A stretch of 64,000 nt of DNA, taken from assembly GCA_029721435.1 (NCBI GenBank), contig CM056573.1, positions 152,417,947 to 152,481,946 on the forward strand, given 5' to 3'. Below the pieces are notes generated by a model. The model ran no database searches. It saw only the letters and a program-made list of their open reading frames with translations, and had not been told where the DNA came from. The stretch comes from Gymnothorax reevesii (Eukaryota > Chordata > Actinopteri > Anguilliformes > Muraenidae). The number at the start of each line of letters is the position of its first letter. Positions within the stretch are counted from its first letter, which is position 1. Shown here one piece after another: positions 1 through 11,137 of this stretch. The translations under genes were made by a program, and so were the position numbers.

Positions 1-460
1 CCTTTATCTGGATGCGGTGGAAGTTGGCTGGCAGACAGTGTCTCAAGTTCTTGTTTGCAAGCTTGTTCCTAGTTCATGTTCCCAAGTTTTGTTGCCAAGT
101 TTCCAAGCCTTGTTCATAGCCCTTGTGTGTGTATATCTAGCCTTGTTATTTATTTTTCTTGGTCATCTTGCCTGGAGTTTCCAGTGCCTTTTGTTTTTTG
201 TATTCTTTTGTTTATAGCTCTGTGTAGCGTACCTTAGTTTGTCTTTGCAACCCTTTGGGCCAAGTTTTTCGTTGGCCCTCGTGCCTGTTTTGTTTTGTTT
301 AATAAATTCCTTATTCCCCTTCACCTCGCTCCTGGTGTCTACCTGATCTCGTATCAAGATTCCTTTCTCCTTCTCCCGGCAGATGCACAGACAGGGCCAG
401 CTGGCACTCAGCGATGATGTTGCGTTGTCCTCCATTCCATGCCTGTTGCTTTACTATTTT
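1..460 (+). repeat. Possible 3' part of an LTR (R-U5-like)
   Basis: The stretch is rich in T, G and C. It carries a polyadenylation-like AATAAA near position 300 and then a pyrimidine-rich segment (CACCTCGCTCCTGG and following), which resembles the R-U5 end of fish Gypsy-type LTRs. No TG/CA boundary, primer-binding site or second LTR can be shown because the left side is cut by the window edge. The short open frames here have no recognisable protein. The call rests on general resemblance only. Confidence 0.3.
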
Positions 461-1101
461 CTTTTTCTTTCAGGGTAATACAATAAAAAGTTACTTTGTA
501 CGCGAAAACCTTTGATAAATGTTTGGCAGAAGATTATTGGTCGCAGAATCACATTTTTGGACCCCAATGCAAGATGCTAAAAAGTTGATAAATAATGAAG
601 AACACTATGAGAACTGTAAAATTAATTTAGTGGTCATTATGTACAAAATGAAGAGCATTTATTTGCAAGCCGACATTGCAGGATCAGCACATGCTGATGC
701 AGCTGGGAAGAGAGAATAAAAAAATTAGATATAAACTTAAATATAAGAAATTAAAAAAACATCTCGCTGCTCTTGGAGACATTTTACATGAGTGTTCGTA
801 GAATGTGTGATGCAGTGTCGGGATGCATCGTGCCTTCGATGAATTTAAAATATGTGCACGTGAAATGCTTACAATAGTAATTGGGTTTCCAGAGAGGGCC
901 AGTCCACTGCAAGTCCCTTGGTCTCAGCAGAGTTGCAGGACAGATAAAAGAGAAACAGGTCAGTGGCTACGCTTTCAACACAATAAGATAATTCCTAACA
1001 GACTTGTTCATTCCCTCAGTAATCACCAATCTACAGTCTTGCCAAAAAATGAGACTGACTCACCCTTAACCATAATGAAATAGGTCACCCTGAGAAATTT
1101 C
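461..1101. other. Unassigned AT-rich DNA
   Basis: No recognisable protein, RNA or element end is visible. Short open frames at 519-719 and 823-1083 show no family motif and look like chance frames. Confidence 0.5.
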
Positions 1102-1249
1102 ATGCAAGGCTGGCTTCCTCCCTTCGACTCTCCCTTACATGCAAGGCTGGCTTCCTCCCTTCGACTCTCCCTTACATGCAAGGCTGGCTTCCTCCCTTCG
1201 ACTCTCCCTTACATGCAAGGCTGGCTTCCTCCCTTCGACTCTCTCTTAA
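1102..1249. repeat. Tandem repeat, 37-bp unit, four copies
   Basis: Four head-to-tail copies of a 37-bp unit that begins ATGCAAGGCTGGCTTCC lie at 1102-1138, 1139-1175, 1176-1212 and 1213-1249. The first three are identical by eye and the fourth differs near its end (CTCTCTTAAC). The near identity suggests recent expansion or continuing homogenisation. Confidence 0.95.
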
Positions 1250-1376
1250 CTGCCTTACCTTCATAATGTTTCATTATAACATCCGCATACAATTATAGCT
1301 TTCCTCTATTTTCTTATAGCTTTAACAGTTCGCCACAAAATGCATCATGAAAATGAAATCAAACTTCGCCTGAATG

Positions 1377-1562
1377 TCACTTAGCTAACGTTCTTAGCTT
1401 GCTAGCTGGGTAACTTCGCGTTAGCAACGTTCCAGGCACCAGTGCGGCTGACCTGATGTGTCTTATCCAGTGACTCCGGGTATTTTTATCCGTCGGGAAG
1501 CGATAAAACGAACAAAACCTACTGCTGGTATGGTTGCAACCAGGGACAAAACAAGTAGGCAT
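1377..1562 (-). pseudogene. THAP zinc-finger first exon (orphan)
   Basis: Read on the minus strand from the ATG at 1562, the first 37 residues match the N-terminal half of a THAP domain, a C2CH zinc-dependent DNA-binding fold. It begins MPTCFVPGC, giving the first two zinc cysteines, then FYRFPTDKNTRSHWIRHIR, which carries the conserved phenylalanine-proline and tryptophan positions. After residue 37 the similarity stops at an AG|GTCAGC sequence (about 1449-1454) that could be a splice donor, so the remaining residues to the stop at 1377 are probably intron. No second exon with the distal Cys-His pair was found nearby. Just upstream in the reading direction, around 1645-1655, lies a TGACGTCA palindrome, a possible CRE/ATF site. 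THAP domains occur both in host regulators and in P-element-like transposases. This could be either, and it is incomplete here. Confidence 0.65.
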
Positions 1563-1867
1563 CTCTTCAGTGTCTCTAAGGTCCGTTTTTTTTTCACTTC
1601 AGTTTCTCTTCTGGGGCTTCGGCTGGCGGTAGAGAGAAAATTATGACGTCAGTTACGCGACGTTTTCTGTAGTCTTTCAACTTCTGAATTTTCACAGTCT
1701 AATACTTCAACAGTCTTTCAACAACCTACAACTTTCTTCGGTTAGAAAATTATCATTTCAATTCAGAAACATATGTGTAATTCATGGCGCAAAACAAACG
1801 GGATCGAAAATTAACTTTTCTCTCGCCACTGACTACCATACAAATTTTTTTCGAAATAAGGTCCCAT

Positions 1868-1941
1868 GGGGTCCACTGGAAGGGGCGTGACTTTGCCACT
1901 CTATGGGGTCCACCGGAAGGGGCGTGACTTCGCCACTCTAT
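1868..1941. repeat. Tandem duplication, 37-bp unit, two copies
   Basis: Two adjacent 37-bp copies of a unit starting GGGGTCCACTGGAAGGGGCG occupy 1868-1904 and 1905-1941. They differ at two positions (CACTGG/CACCGG and CTTTGCC/CTTCGCC). The sequence is unrelated to the array at 1102-1249, although the period is the same. Confidence 0.9.
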
Positions 1942-1949
1942 CCTCACCC

Positions 1950-2930
1950 TTCAGTGCTGAATGACCAAAACCTGACGCAGTTAACTTTTCTTGATTAGAA
2001 AGTTTCTCAGACAAATTGGCCTGACAGACAAAACGACAATCAAATTTATTTTTAATAACGTTGTTATACATTGCTTCACAAAATTGAGGCGTTTCATTCG
2101 CACATAAATGACAACGTAAATATCAGCATGTCTTCATAAATTCTGTGGTCGAGTGGCTCGCGAAAGGCGCAGGACAGCATGTGAGGCTCACTAAGCAACA
2201 AGCTGTGAAACGTGCGAGACATTTCCCTCTACATTCAGCAATTAATGTAGAAAAGGATGGATTCTCGTGACTTACAGCAACATGAGCCTCGCAGACCAAT
2301 CCACACGCGACCCACGAGCCAGCTTAGCGCAGCATTTTCCAACCCATCAGTAAAGAAAAGCACAAGTTCAGAGGTATGCGTCATTAATGAAAACTGGCCA
2401 CACCTGATAATGTTGAAGGTTTTTGCACTGGTAATTTAAATGAATTGTAAACAGTTCATGTCCATTCATTATTTTTAAGGGATAGTTTTGAGCTTCCCCT
2501 ATTGCCAGTTCACCAGTAGCCACTGGTGGGTACACAAATGCAAACCTTGAGTTCACCACAGTGCAGTTCGTAAATACTGAAACCCGGTGGTCAGTTAGTA
2601 AGTTACCGGCATCGTTATCATCATTATAGTTAAAATTTGCGTAGTTGCAACTGCGTCAGGCTCGTGGCTGTAAATTATTCAGAGTTTCCAATGTTTGTAA
2701 TCACCTGAAAGCCATGACAACGAAATACCGGTGCAAGTTAGTGCAGCTCAAGGGAGGTGTTCCCTGCACTCAACCTTCACTAAGAAAGAGACGCTATTTT
2801 CAGTGTGAGTGAGGTCTCTGAAAGCAAATGAGTGTTTGGGCAACCTCTGACTCATTTAGTATAACCTGACACTAAGTTTTAGTACGCGCTCACACTCAAT
2901 TAGTGTGGGTGTCGTTTCTGAATACGGGCC
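1950..2930. other. Unassigned DNA
   Basis: No gene or element end could be supported. Short open frames at 2257-2439 and 2368-2559 have no family motif. Confidence 0.45.
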
Positions 2931-2934
2931 CAAA

Positions 2935-2978
2935 TTTCGGCTTTGTTCTTTTTTGGGGTCGCGATTGTCCTGCTCATG
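2935..2978. repeat. Dispersed short repeat, copy 1 (partner at 13169-13217)
   Basis: The segment from TTTCGGCT to GCGATTGTCCTGCTCATG recurs at 13169-13217 in the same orientation with a few substitutions and small indels. Sequence on both sides of the two copies differs. On the minus strand both copies begin with ATG and stay open for about 15 codons, but no protein family is recognised. It may be a fragment of one unidentified retroelement, since the sequence next to it (2980-3450) looks like a repeat with AATAAA on the minus strand near 3070. Confidence 0.55.
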
Positions 2979-3755
2979 CGCGCGGTTTCGGGATTGGCTC
3001 AGGCCTAGAGGTGTGAGGTATCGTTGAAGAACCAGTCGTGAGAACCAAGCAGTGCAGTAAAATTGGATTTTATTAAGGAAGAGAGAGAACCCCCGCAGAG
3101 CAGGAGGCAACAGTACAAAATCCACAATCCAAAAATCAAAATCCAGAGGGCGAAATCCGAGTCGTTGCCAGAGCAGCAATCACAGTACTCGTAGTTGGGC
3201 CAAAAAGGGTTTGATACAGATGCAGACAGTAATCCAAAACAGGGACAGTCCAGTCAGAAGTGCATCACATAGAGTACGAGGCAAAAACAAGTGTAGCACA
3301 GGGAAATGTTCCGACAAAGAGCTGGCTGTGAAAAGACTGCTTAAATAGACAAATGGGAAGTCACAAGCTACAAAGGGAAACAGGTGAACTGGATCAGACT
3401 AATTACAAAGGAATAAACATGAGGAAGTTCCTAATGTAAAACCCCACAAAACAATACCAAAGGATGGACATTGCAGTGAGTGAAGGGCTCACGTGTTCTT
3501 ATTGACTAACTTTAATTAGAGCATTCTTCTGGCTGGGGTGAATCACAATAAAATGGATAATTTTCACCGTCTTTGGACGGGGCATGAAAACGCAATGGTT
3601 ATAATTAATCTGACTCCAATAAACAGTGAGCATACCAAATTTAGTGGTATCCTCGTTAAAAATCTATCAAATTAGAATTAGAATTGTTAGTTTTGGAACA
3701 GCATGCGCGAATCTCGAGACAGTGATAACCAGTTACTTAGACTCTAAGGACAAAC
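2979..3755. other. Probable repeat-derived DNA of unknown family
   Basis: From about 3030 to 3450 the sequence has the AG-rich, ORF-free look of a reversed retroelement end: a minus-strand AATAAA near 3070 follows a long purine-rich stretch. No termini or target duplication could be defined. The minus-strand open frame at 2856-3179 has no recognisable domain. Confidence 0.3.
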
Positions 3756-4573
3756 ATGATTAGCGGTTGGAAGCCAACCATCATTGCAATAGCCTCTGCT
3801 GGCATATTACAATGAACCTCGGATTATATATTAGCCCAAGGGTTCTATAGGTTAAAACTCAGAACCAACATATATAATCCTTACAATAGGTAGATCATGG
3901 TCGCCTAAACCAACTTAATCAACCAATTCCCACACCGGGCCGCAGGCCAGTCGTTCCTCAGTGAGGATAGGCTATTCCCCTAGGTATTCGCCGAGACGGG
4001 GCTAAGAAGAATAAAAAGATTAAAAGACACGGAGACCACGCAAGCTAGAAAAGGAATAACAATAATTTAATTACCTGGTAGGCACAACTTGGATCAAACA
4101 AATCAACGCTAAGCCAATTACCAGTTACATATAATTTAGAATATTTTCATACCTGGAAAAGATGAATGGCCACGCGGAGCTAAAGTCGCCCCACGTGGTC
4201 GGGGAGAACTCAAATGCCCCCTCGCTCCGCAGAGCAAGGCGTCATGTGACTTCTCCCACTTACCTATTCGCACGTCAGATCACGACCCTCAAAGATGACC
4301 AAGAGAGAAAGAGCCCCCTCAGGATCTCGTACCTTTAAAGATTCCAAACCACGCCCCCGAACAAGGTAGTGGCCGAATCAGAGTTTTACTGGCCTAGGTG
4401 ATAAGATTAATTTGCATAGAGAGGAGACTAGGCAGTCGCCCAAATGAATATTACAAACAAGATGAACCATAATTCCAAGGGAAATGAAACATGTTCTATT
4501 CAACTCCTTGGACTCCCCCGAGAATAAAGAGACCAAACATGATAGGAATATGTGCTGAAATGATGCAGTTGTC
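3756..4573 (-). repeat. Candidate LTR (minus orientation)
   Basis: Read on the minus strand, this stretch starts TGACAACTGCATC and ends CCGCTAATCA, so it has TG...CA edges. It contains a TATA-like TTTAAAGG with a GC-rich segment downstream, followed by a T-rich segment, an order that suits U3-R-U5. No target duplication flanks these edges and no polypurine tract or primer-binding site was recognised. The element class is an inference, and the limits may be wrong by tens of bases. Confidence 0.3.
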
Positions 4574-6700
4574 ATGGAAAAGCCTTAAAATGGAGTATTA
4601 TAGCCCCAATTGTGTCATCAATATATAAGTGGCTCCTTTCTAGGATATTGAACATTAACAGATTATGATTTTGACATGGATTTAAAATGTTTTAAGCAGC
4701 TAAAATGTAACTGATCTTTACTTCAATTGAGAAGTGGTGTGAGAGTTTCAAAGGACCAGGGGACAGAATGTCTGGTACCTCCTGTGGTGTAAAACAAAAG
4801 AGATTCTACCCCCGCAGCTAGGCATGTTCCACTCGAGGCTGTAAAAGCCTACTGCTAGGGCCAGATTAACCAACCCTTCACATTTTACACACGGAAGGAG
4901 CATGTGTTCCAACAACATGAATTTTGACATAAGTTCTGAGTAAAATCAAGCCAAATCAAACTTTCAGGTTCTACACTAATCACAAGAAATTGGCAAAAGC
5001 CAAAACGTGGACAGGGATCACGAAGACAGCCTACTGACAAACATACGGCTCCGGTTAGGGAGTTCTACCGTGCACAGAGTGACAGGCAGAACAGTCATTA
5101 GCAAGGTGCAGAAAATCTGTTGAAGCACAGCAAAGTAAATTGAGTGAAGGCAAGGGGCGGAGACTAGAACAGAGCGAGTGCTGAGAGCTTGTTAGTCAAT
5201 TAGTAATGTGCAGCTATACAATACCTAGTGCTTGTCAGTAAGTTAGTACTATAAACAATGTTACTCTTGGTTAGTAAGTTTAACTAAAACAACAAACTGT
5301 TAGTATTGTTAGTAATAAAGAAAAGCAAGGTGAAGGAAGTAAACAAGATTGGAAGGAATGGTTGAAATCCCGGAAACCATGAAATCACCAGAAAGTGTGG
5401 CACACAGTACTACGGCAGTGAGCGATCACATCACAAAAGACCAGACAGGGGGAGACAAAGTGCAATGCATGGTAAGACGCAAAACATGGGCCGGAATATA
5501 ACTGCAGGAGTGGAATATGGCAATACATACAGAAACAAAACAAGGCATGGAATTCTAATCACAAATACAGTGCATGTTCAGACAAAGCAGAATTCATAAC
5601 CAAACATGGCAGTCAGGCAGAATCATAACAAAAACATGGACAGGCAGATCAGGATCATAACAAGAGGAGCCTCTTGTTTTTCTTAACTGCACTACCGATT
5701 CTCATATTGTCACCCTCTTAAAATAATGACCTTTTTTGACGAAAATGAGTTTTTGGCCTAAATCATCTCTTGATAATGCTATGACAATGTTTTGCGTTTT
5801 CCCTAAAACTTGAAAAAATGACTTAGTCCATTATTTTAATAGGGTGACGAGTTATTTTTTACACTCTAAAGCCACTTTATGCAAAAATAGCAATTCCGGT
5901 GATTGCTGAAGAGCTAGAAAGCAGCATATTTAAAAAGAAATATAGTACAAATGACTTTATTGTATAAAAAGAGAGGAAAATAGTTTTCTCTTGAAATTGT
6001 GGAATCAATTGTCTTTTAATTGTTGAAACTGTGGACATGTAGTCACTATAACTAACTATTTTTTTGGTGATTAAGATTTCAAGGACAAAGTGAGTTATGG
6101 TGAGTCAAACCTGGAGCTATTTTTGTGATTGGTTTTAGGAAAACTGTTTGGAGAGATCTTGAGTACTTGTGCTCAGAAGGTTAATTAGCACCTTATTGAT
6201 TCACCACAGCCTTGATTTTGATCAGTTAAACTTATTGCCACCTTGGCTTGGCTTTCTTACAAGGAATGTCCAAAAATTAGCACAATATAAATGTGAGGCT
6301 TTAAAACATCATGGAAAACATGGATTTTTTGTCAAATCAATTAAATAGGGTCATATGTCTCTCTGGCCTGAAAAGCAATTCATTGGGATTTCATTAGGAT
6401 GCCTGGGGGGTATTCCATCAATGTAGTTAGAAACATTCAGACTAAGGCGTAATCTTGAGGCCTGAATTAGCATTAACTCTCTATCTAGCCTTGACTCGTT
6501 CCATCAAGTGAAATAAACTAGCTCCAACTGACCCTAATTCGAGTCTCATCTGCTAAGTCGTGCACGTGCCCAGAGAAAATAAAAAGACCACACTAGCCGA
6601 GTGCCGCAAATGACACAAAATAACTTAAAGTAAGGGAAAGGAACGAGCGGAGGCATGCTCCTCTTCTTCTTTTTGGTTTTTTCAGGGTGGGTCAACCAAC
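4574..6700. other. Unassigned DNA with weak repeat signals
   Basis: No coding sequence is supported. The stretch 5180-5330 is rich in TTAGTA/GTTAGT words. The stretch 5480-5660 repeats words such as AACATGG and AATCATAAC. At 6408 a GGGTATTCCATCAATG motif resembles the terminus of a fish DNA transposon, but its partner was not found. Confidence 0.35.
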
Positions 6701-6706
6701 GTTAAG

Positions 6707-8436
6707 GTTTTTTTTCCCCAAAAAAACTTTATTTAACAAATATAATTCTTACAAAAAGCATAGTTTCAACAAAATACAAACAGAACACACGAAGATCTAT
6801 CACATTTCATGCCAGGGGGGATTTAAGATCTCAAAAATATCTGAAAATGATCACAGATATTATAAGTTTTAATTGCCTTTTGATAATGGGAAAGCTTGAG
6901 GGTGTCAAGGTATTGCTTAAACTCATTGTAAAAAGCACTAAAAAAGGCTTTCTATGTGTAAATTTGCATTTGTGCATGTAAAATTTCGTCCAAAATTATG
7001 ATGAGATTAATAATTAATGTTTTGTTGGGTTTTTCCTTTTTAATGTTGGAGTCATAGAGTCCAAACAGTAGACCACTCCAAAACAACTTGAAATCTTTTT
7101 ATTAGCAGTATAATTACGAATGTCGATCCAGAGGCTTTTGACAATGGGTCAGTGGCAAAATAAATGAGTCATAGTTTCAATGTTAACAGAACAGAAAGTG
7201 CATTTCAGATCAATGTCTTTGGAATCTTTTGACAGTATGGTCATCCGATGGATAAAATCTATGTAATATCTTAAATGAAATTTTTCTAACTTTATTAGTC
7301 AACAGGTCTCAGTTGGGTAAGAGCCAGACCTTTTTCTAGTCAATAAATTCCATGTATTTATTCCAGTGAGCCCATGTAGGGAGGGAATTAAAATTACATC
7401 TCTTTTAAACGGGGATCTAATCAATTTATTGTTTTTCCCATGTTTACAGGACAAATTGATTTTACCAGCTGGAGTGTCAGTCACGGACAAGAACAATAAT
7501 TGATGGTTTTCCACACTTGGCTGCGATCTAAAAAACATGCAAACCCCAGGGAGGATTGCTCCAAAGACTTTTGCAAAAACACCAGGTGACACAGGGATAT
7601 TGTATTCTGCTAGAAACTCTTTATAAGAGTACATGAGACCCTCCCTGTTAAATAACTGAGCTACATATGCAATGTTGTTATTGAACCAGTGATGAGTAAG
7701 CAGGGATTTGTGATTAAAAAGTATATCCTTGTTGTTCCATATATAATATTTATGGGGTGAAAAATTGTGCTTGAAAAAAAGAGATCAAGATAGAAAGGCC
7801 TCACGGTGAAAAGAAGATATCTTTACTGGGATTTTATCGATACTGTAGCTACAAGCTAAAAAGAAGTTTAATCCACCCAGTTTTGAAAGAATATGAGAGG
7901 GTATAACATTCCAAATAAAGTTGAGGTTTTTTAAAAATTGTTTTAGCCAGTTCATTTTAAAAGTCTTATTTAAGGTACAGAAATCTAGGAAATTTAGTCC
8001 ACCATTCTCTAAGTCATTCATTAAAACAGATTTCTTCACATGATGAGTTCTGTTCTTCCCCACAAAATGGAAAAGCAGCTTGTCAATTTTATTAATTAGT
8101 TTGGCGTTCACATACAGAGAGAGAGAGATGCATCTGTCAGACGTTATATTCCTTCTGCCTTAGTAAGTAGAACTGTACCTCTAAGAGAGAGATACCGTGA
8201 CAGCCACTGGTTTAGCTTTTTTTGCTGTCTTTGGATAATAGGTTTGAAATTTAATAAGGTTCTCATTTGTAGGTCCTTAGTAATTGTAATACCTAAGTAG
8301 ACAACTTCATTTTTTTATTTACACACACACACATATATATATAAGAACATATGGAAGATTTAGGGCATTCCTTAATGGAAATAATTTCACATTTCTTGAG
8401 ATTCAGACCTAAACCAGAGGGCTTGGAAAATTCATT
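6707..8436 (-). pseudogene. L1 LINE ORF2, C-terminal part (broken)
   Basis: This is the distal half of an L1-type ORF2 polyprotein (reverse transcriptase thumb to C-terminal zinc knuckle) on the minus strand. In reading order: FSKPSGLGLNLKKCE near 8430-8385, directly after the RT active-site segment; a LNQWLSRYLSLRG stretch near 8215; then 8111-7785 (KLINKIDKLLFHF, GGLNFLDF, IWNVIPSHI); then 7634-7299 (EFLAEYNIPVSP, TGINTWNLL); and a knuckle-like CTFCSVNIETMTHLFCH near 7190-7140. Several frameshifts and stops interrupt it. A TA/CA microsatellite sits inside the coding region at about 8316-8345. The 3' end is marked by an A-run (T-run on the plus strand) at about 6708-6715. The upstream piece of the same ORF2 is at 12953-13150; 8437-12952 was inserted between them. 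It encodes no functional protein. Confidence 0.85.
8316..8345. repeat. AC/TA microsatellite inside L1 ORF2
   Basis: A short ACACAC run followed by TATATATA interrupts the reading frame of the L1 ORF2 remnant. It probably expanded after the element died. Confidence 0.7.
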
Positions 8437-8841
8437 TACAACCCCAATTCTGAAATAGTTGGGACAAAGTGTAAACTGTGAATAAAATCAAAATGCAATG
8501 ACTTTCAGATCACATGAGCCTTTACAGTGCCATTCATAATTATTGCCATCCCTGGTTAAGATATAAATTCACTTTTTATTGCAGAAGCATACTCTTACCC
8601 TGAAAATTCACTCAAGTGAAAGTTAAATCCATGACTAAGAAATAATTATTTTTCATAAAATCACCTGTTCCACAATTATTGGCACCCTTAACAATTCCTA
8701 GGAATTAAATGTAATTGAAGTATTTCTGTTATTTCTACAGTAGTTTACAAAGTTGATCAGAGTATTTAGGAACATTAAATTAGTAAAACATTACTTCCTG
8801 TTTCCCTGGGGTATAAATATGACGTGACACCACTCTTCAAC

Positions 8842-9831
8842 ATGGGAAAGACAAAGAAACACACTAATCAAGTAAAGCAGATGTGTGTTGACCTTCACAA
8901 GTCAGGCAATGGCTACAAGAAAATAGCCACTCGCCTGCACCTGCCCATATCTACTGTCAGAGGAATCATGAAGTTTAAAACAACTGGAACAGTGGTAAAC
9001 AAGCCTGAATGAGGACGCAAGGTTATTTTGCCACCACACACAATGAGGAGGATGGTAAGAGAAATAGTTCTCAGAAGTTTTCCAAAGCTCAGTGTTAAAA
9101 AATTGCAATAAATGGTAGCATCTTGGGGCCACAAAGTCTCCAAAACAACCATCAGGTACTATCTACATGCCAAAAAGCTCTTTGGGAGGCATACACGGAC
9201 AAAACCTTTTCTCACTCACAATCATAAACACAAACGTCTGGAGTTCGCTACTGGGACTTCAACGGGGACTGTGTGAGAGCAAGATAGAGCTTTTTGGCAA
9301 CAAACACTCTTAGTGGGTCTGGCGGAAAACAAAAGATGAGTATGCAGACAAGCGCCTCATGCCCACTGTAAAGTATGGGGGAGGATCGGTGATGCTGTGG
9401 GCCTGTTTCTCTTCTAGAGGCCCTGGGAACCTTGTTAGGGTGCATGGCATCATGAACGCTTTGAAATACCAAGACATTTTAAATCAAAATCTGGTGGCCT
9501 CAGCCCGAAAGCTGAAGATGGGTTGTCACCGGGTCTTTCAGCAAGATAATGACCCTTAACATGTGGCCAAATCTACATAGAAATGGTTCACCAGACACAG
9601 AATCAAGCTCCTCCCATGGCTATCTCAGTCCCCAGACTTCAACTCCATTGAAAACCTGTGGATTGAGCTGAAGAGGAGAGTAAAGGACTCAGGCCGCTGG
9701 ATGATTTAGAAAGATTGTGCAAAGAGGAATGGTCAAAGATCCCTCTTTCTGCATTCTCCCAAATTGAGGAACATTATAGGAGAAGATTAGGTGCTGTTTT
9801 CTTGGCAAAAGGGGGTTATACAAAGTATTAA
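8842..9831 (+). pseudogene. Tc1 transposase pseudogene (family 1)
   Basis: The coding relic starts at the ATG at 8842 (MGKTKKHTNQVKQMCVDLHK) and ends at the TAA at 9829-9831. It matches the minus-strand 338-codon frame at 33693-34709 along its length. The N-terminal paired-type helix-turn-helix (YKKIATRLHLPISTVRGI) is readable to about 9010, then a stop replaces a glycine codon (KPE then TGA). Frameshifts follow, and the segment 9359-9559 (PTVKYGGGSVMLWACFSS to VFQQDNDP) is open again and keeps the second catalytic aspartate. A final segment around 9620-9660 shows [13 protein letters not shown] with the catalytic glutamate. It is not functional. Confidence 0.88.
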
Positions 9832-9976
9832 CATCAGGGGTGCTAATAATTGTGGCACACATGATTTGATGTGAAAGAATTATTTCATAATGTGGGATTT
9901 TTTTTCCCACTGAAAAAATGCGCTTAAATTAAAGGTTGGATTTTTCTCTTTTTTCATTGTGGTTCTATATTATTTA

Positions 9977-10180
9977 CTAGCTGCTACCCGCTACCCGGAG
10001 TGAAATTGCCATTTTTTGGCGTGCATGACCGTTTTTCAAAAATCGGGTGATGTCAAGTCCTTCCTGGTGTCCAAGTGGATATTCACACCAAATTTGGTGA
10101 CAATCGGTTGAGAAATGTAGGAGAAAAACGTGTCCATACACACAGACAGACTGACATCGACCTCAAATATATTATAGATA
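9977..10180 (+). repeat. Short LINE/SINE-like insert inside the Tc1
   Basis: Compared with the sister copy at 33487-35089, about 204 bp are extra here, from CTAGCTGCTACCCGC to ATATTATAGATA. The opening and the text around 10085-10150 (CACCAAATTTGGTGACAATC, then ACACACAGACAGACTGAC) resemble 3' tails of RTE-type LINEs and their SINEs. The AT-rich ATTAT at both edges may be a target duplication. The family assignment is an inference. Confidence 0.55.
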
Positions 10181-11137
10181 AGAAAACTGACTTTATTAGA
10201 AGCTAAAGGACACATCTTAACCAGGGGTGCCAATAGTTATGGTGGGCGCTGTATGTTATTTACACCAGAACATAGATAACATTTCAAATGTTGAAACTGA
10301 GACATTTTACATTTTTATCCACAAAAGATGCTTATTTCAAATTTTCTGGCTGCAACAGGTCTCAGAAAAGTTGGGACACAGGCAAGAAAGGGATCAAAAA
10401 GCTATTAATATATAAGAGAATCCACTGAAAGAACCTTTAGCAAGTAATCAAGTTAACTGGCATCAGGAGTGTTACATGATTGGCTATTAAAGGGATGTCT
10501 TAGAGAGGCTAAGTCTCTTGGAAGTAAAGATGGCCAGAGGCTCTCCAACCTGTGAAGGCTTATGTAAATAAACTGCAGAATAGTTTAAAAACAAAGCTCC
10601 TCAGCGTAAAATTGCAAACGCTCTGAAGGTCTCTTTATCAACAGTGCATAACATCAACAAAAGATTTAGAGAAACTGGAAAAATCTCTGTGCGTAAGGGA
10701 CAAGGCAGAAGACCTATACTGGATGCCTATGATCTTACAGGCCCTCAGGTGCCACTGCATCACTCACTGGCATGATTCTGTCATTGACATTACTAAATGG
10801 GCCCAGGAACACTTCAAGAAACCACTGTCTGTAGACATAGTCCACCAAAACGCAAAAAAGAAGCCATTGTTGAGCATGATCCAGAAGCGCCGCCGTGTTC
10901 TGTGGGCCAAGGCTCATTTGAAAAGGACTGTAGCGAAGTGGCAAAGTGTCCTGTGTTCAGACTAGTCCAAATTTGACATTCTTGTTGGAAATCAAGGGCA
11001 TTGTGTCCTCCAGGCTTCTGTTATCAGCATTCATTTTAACAGCCAGCATCTGTGATGGTATGGGGATGCATTAGTGCATATGATGTGGGACACTTGCATG
11101 TTTTTAAAAGCACCATGAATGCTGAAAGGTACATTAA

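Larger units (their letters stand above)
8523..10253 (+). mobile_element. Tc1/mariner element (family 1), degraded copy
   Basis: The ends TACAGTGCCATTCATAATTA and its inverted counterpart (ending GGGCGCTGTA) match, inverted, the ends of the element at 33487-35089. The long terminal repeat extends inward through GGGGTGCCAATA and ACATCTTAACC. It contains a broken transposase and a foreign insert at 9977-10180. It landed within the left end region of the family-2 Tc1. Confidence 0.88.

Noticed and set aside
6408..6600. Complete MITE starting GGGTATTCCATC
   Set aside because: Only one end is seen; no inverted partner or target duplication was found on either side of the L1.
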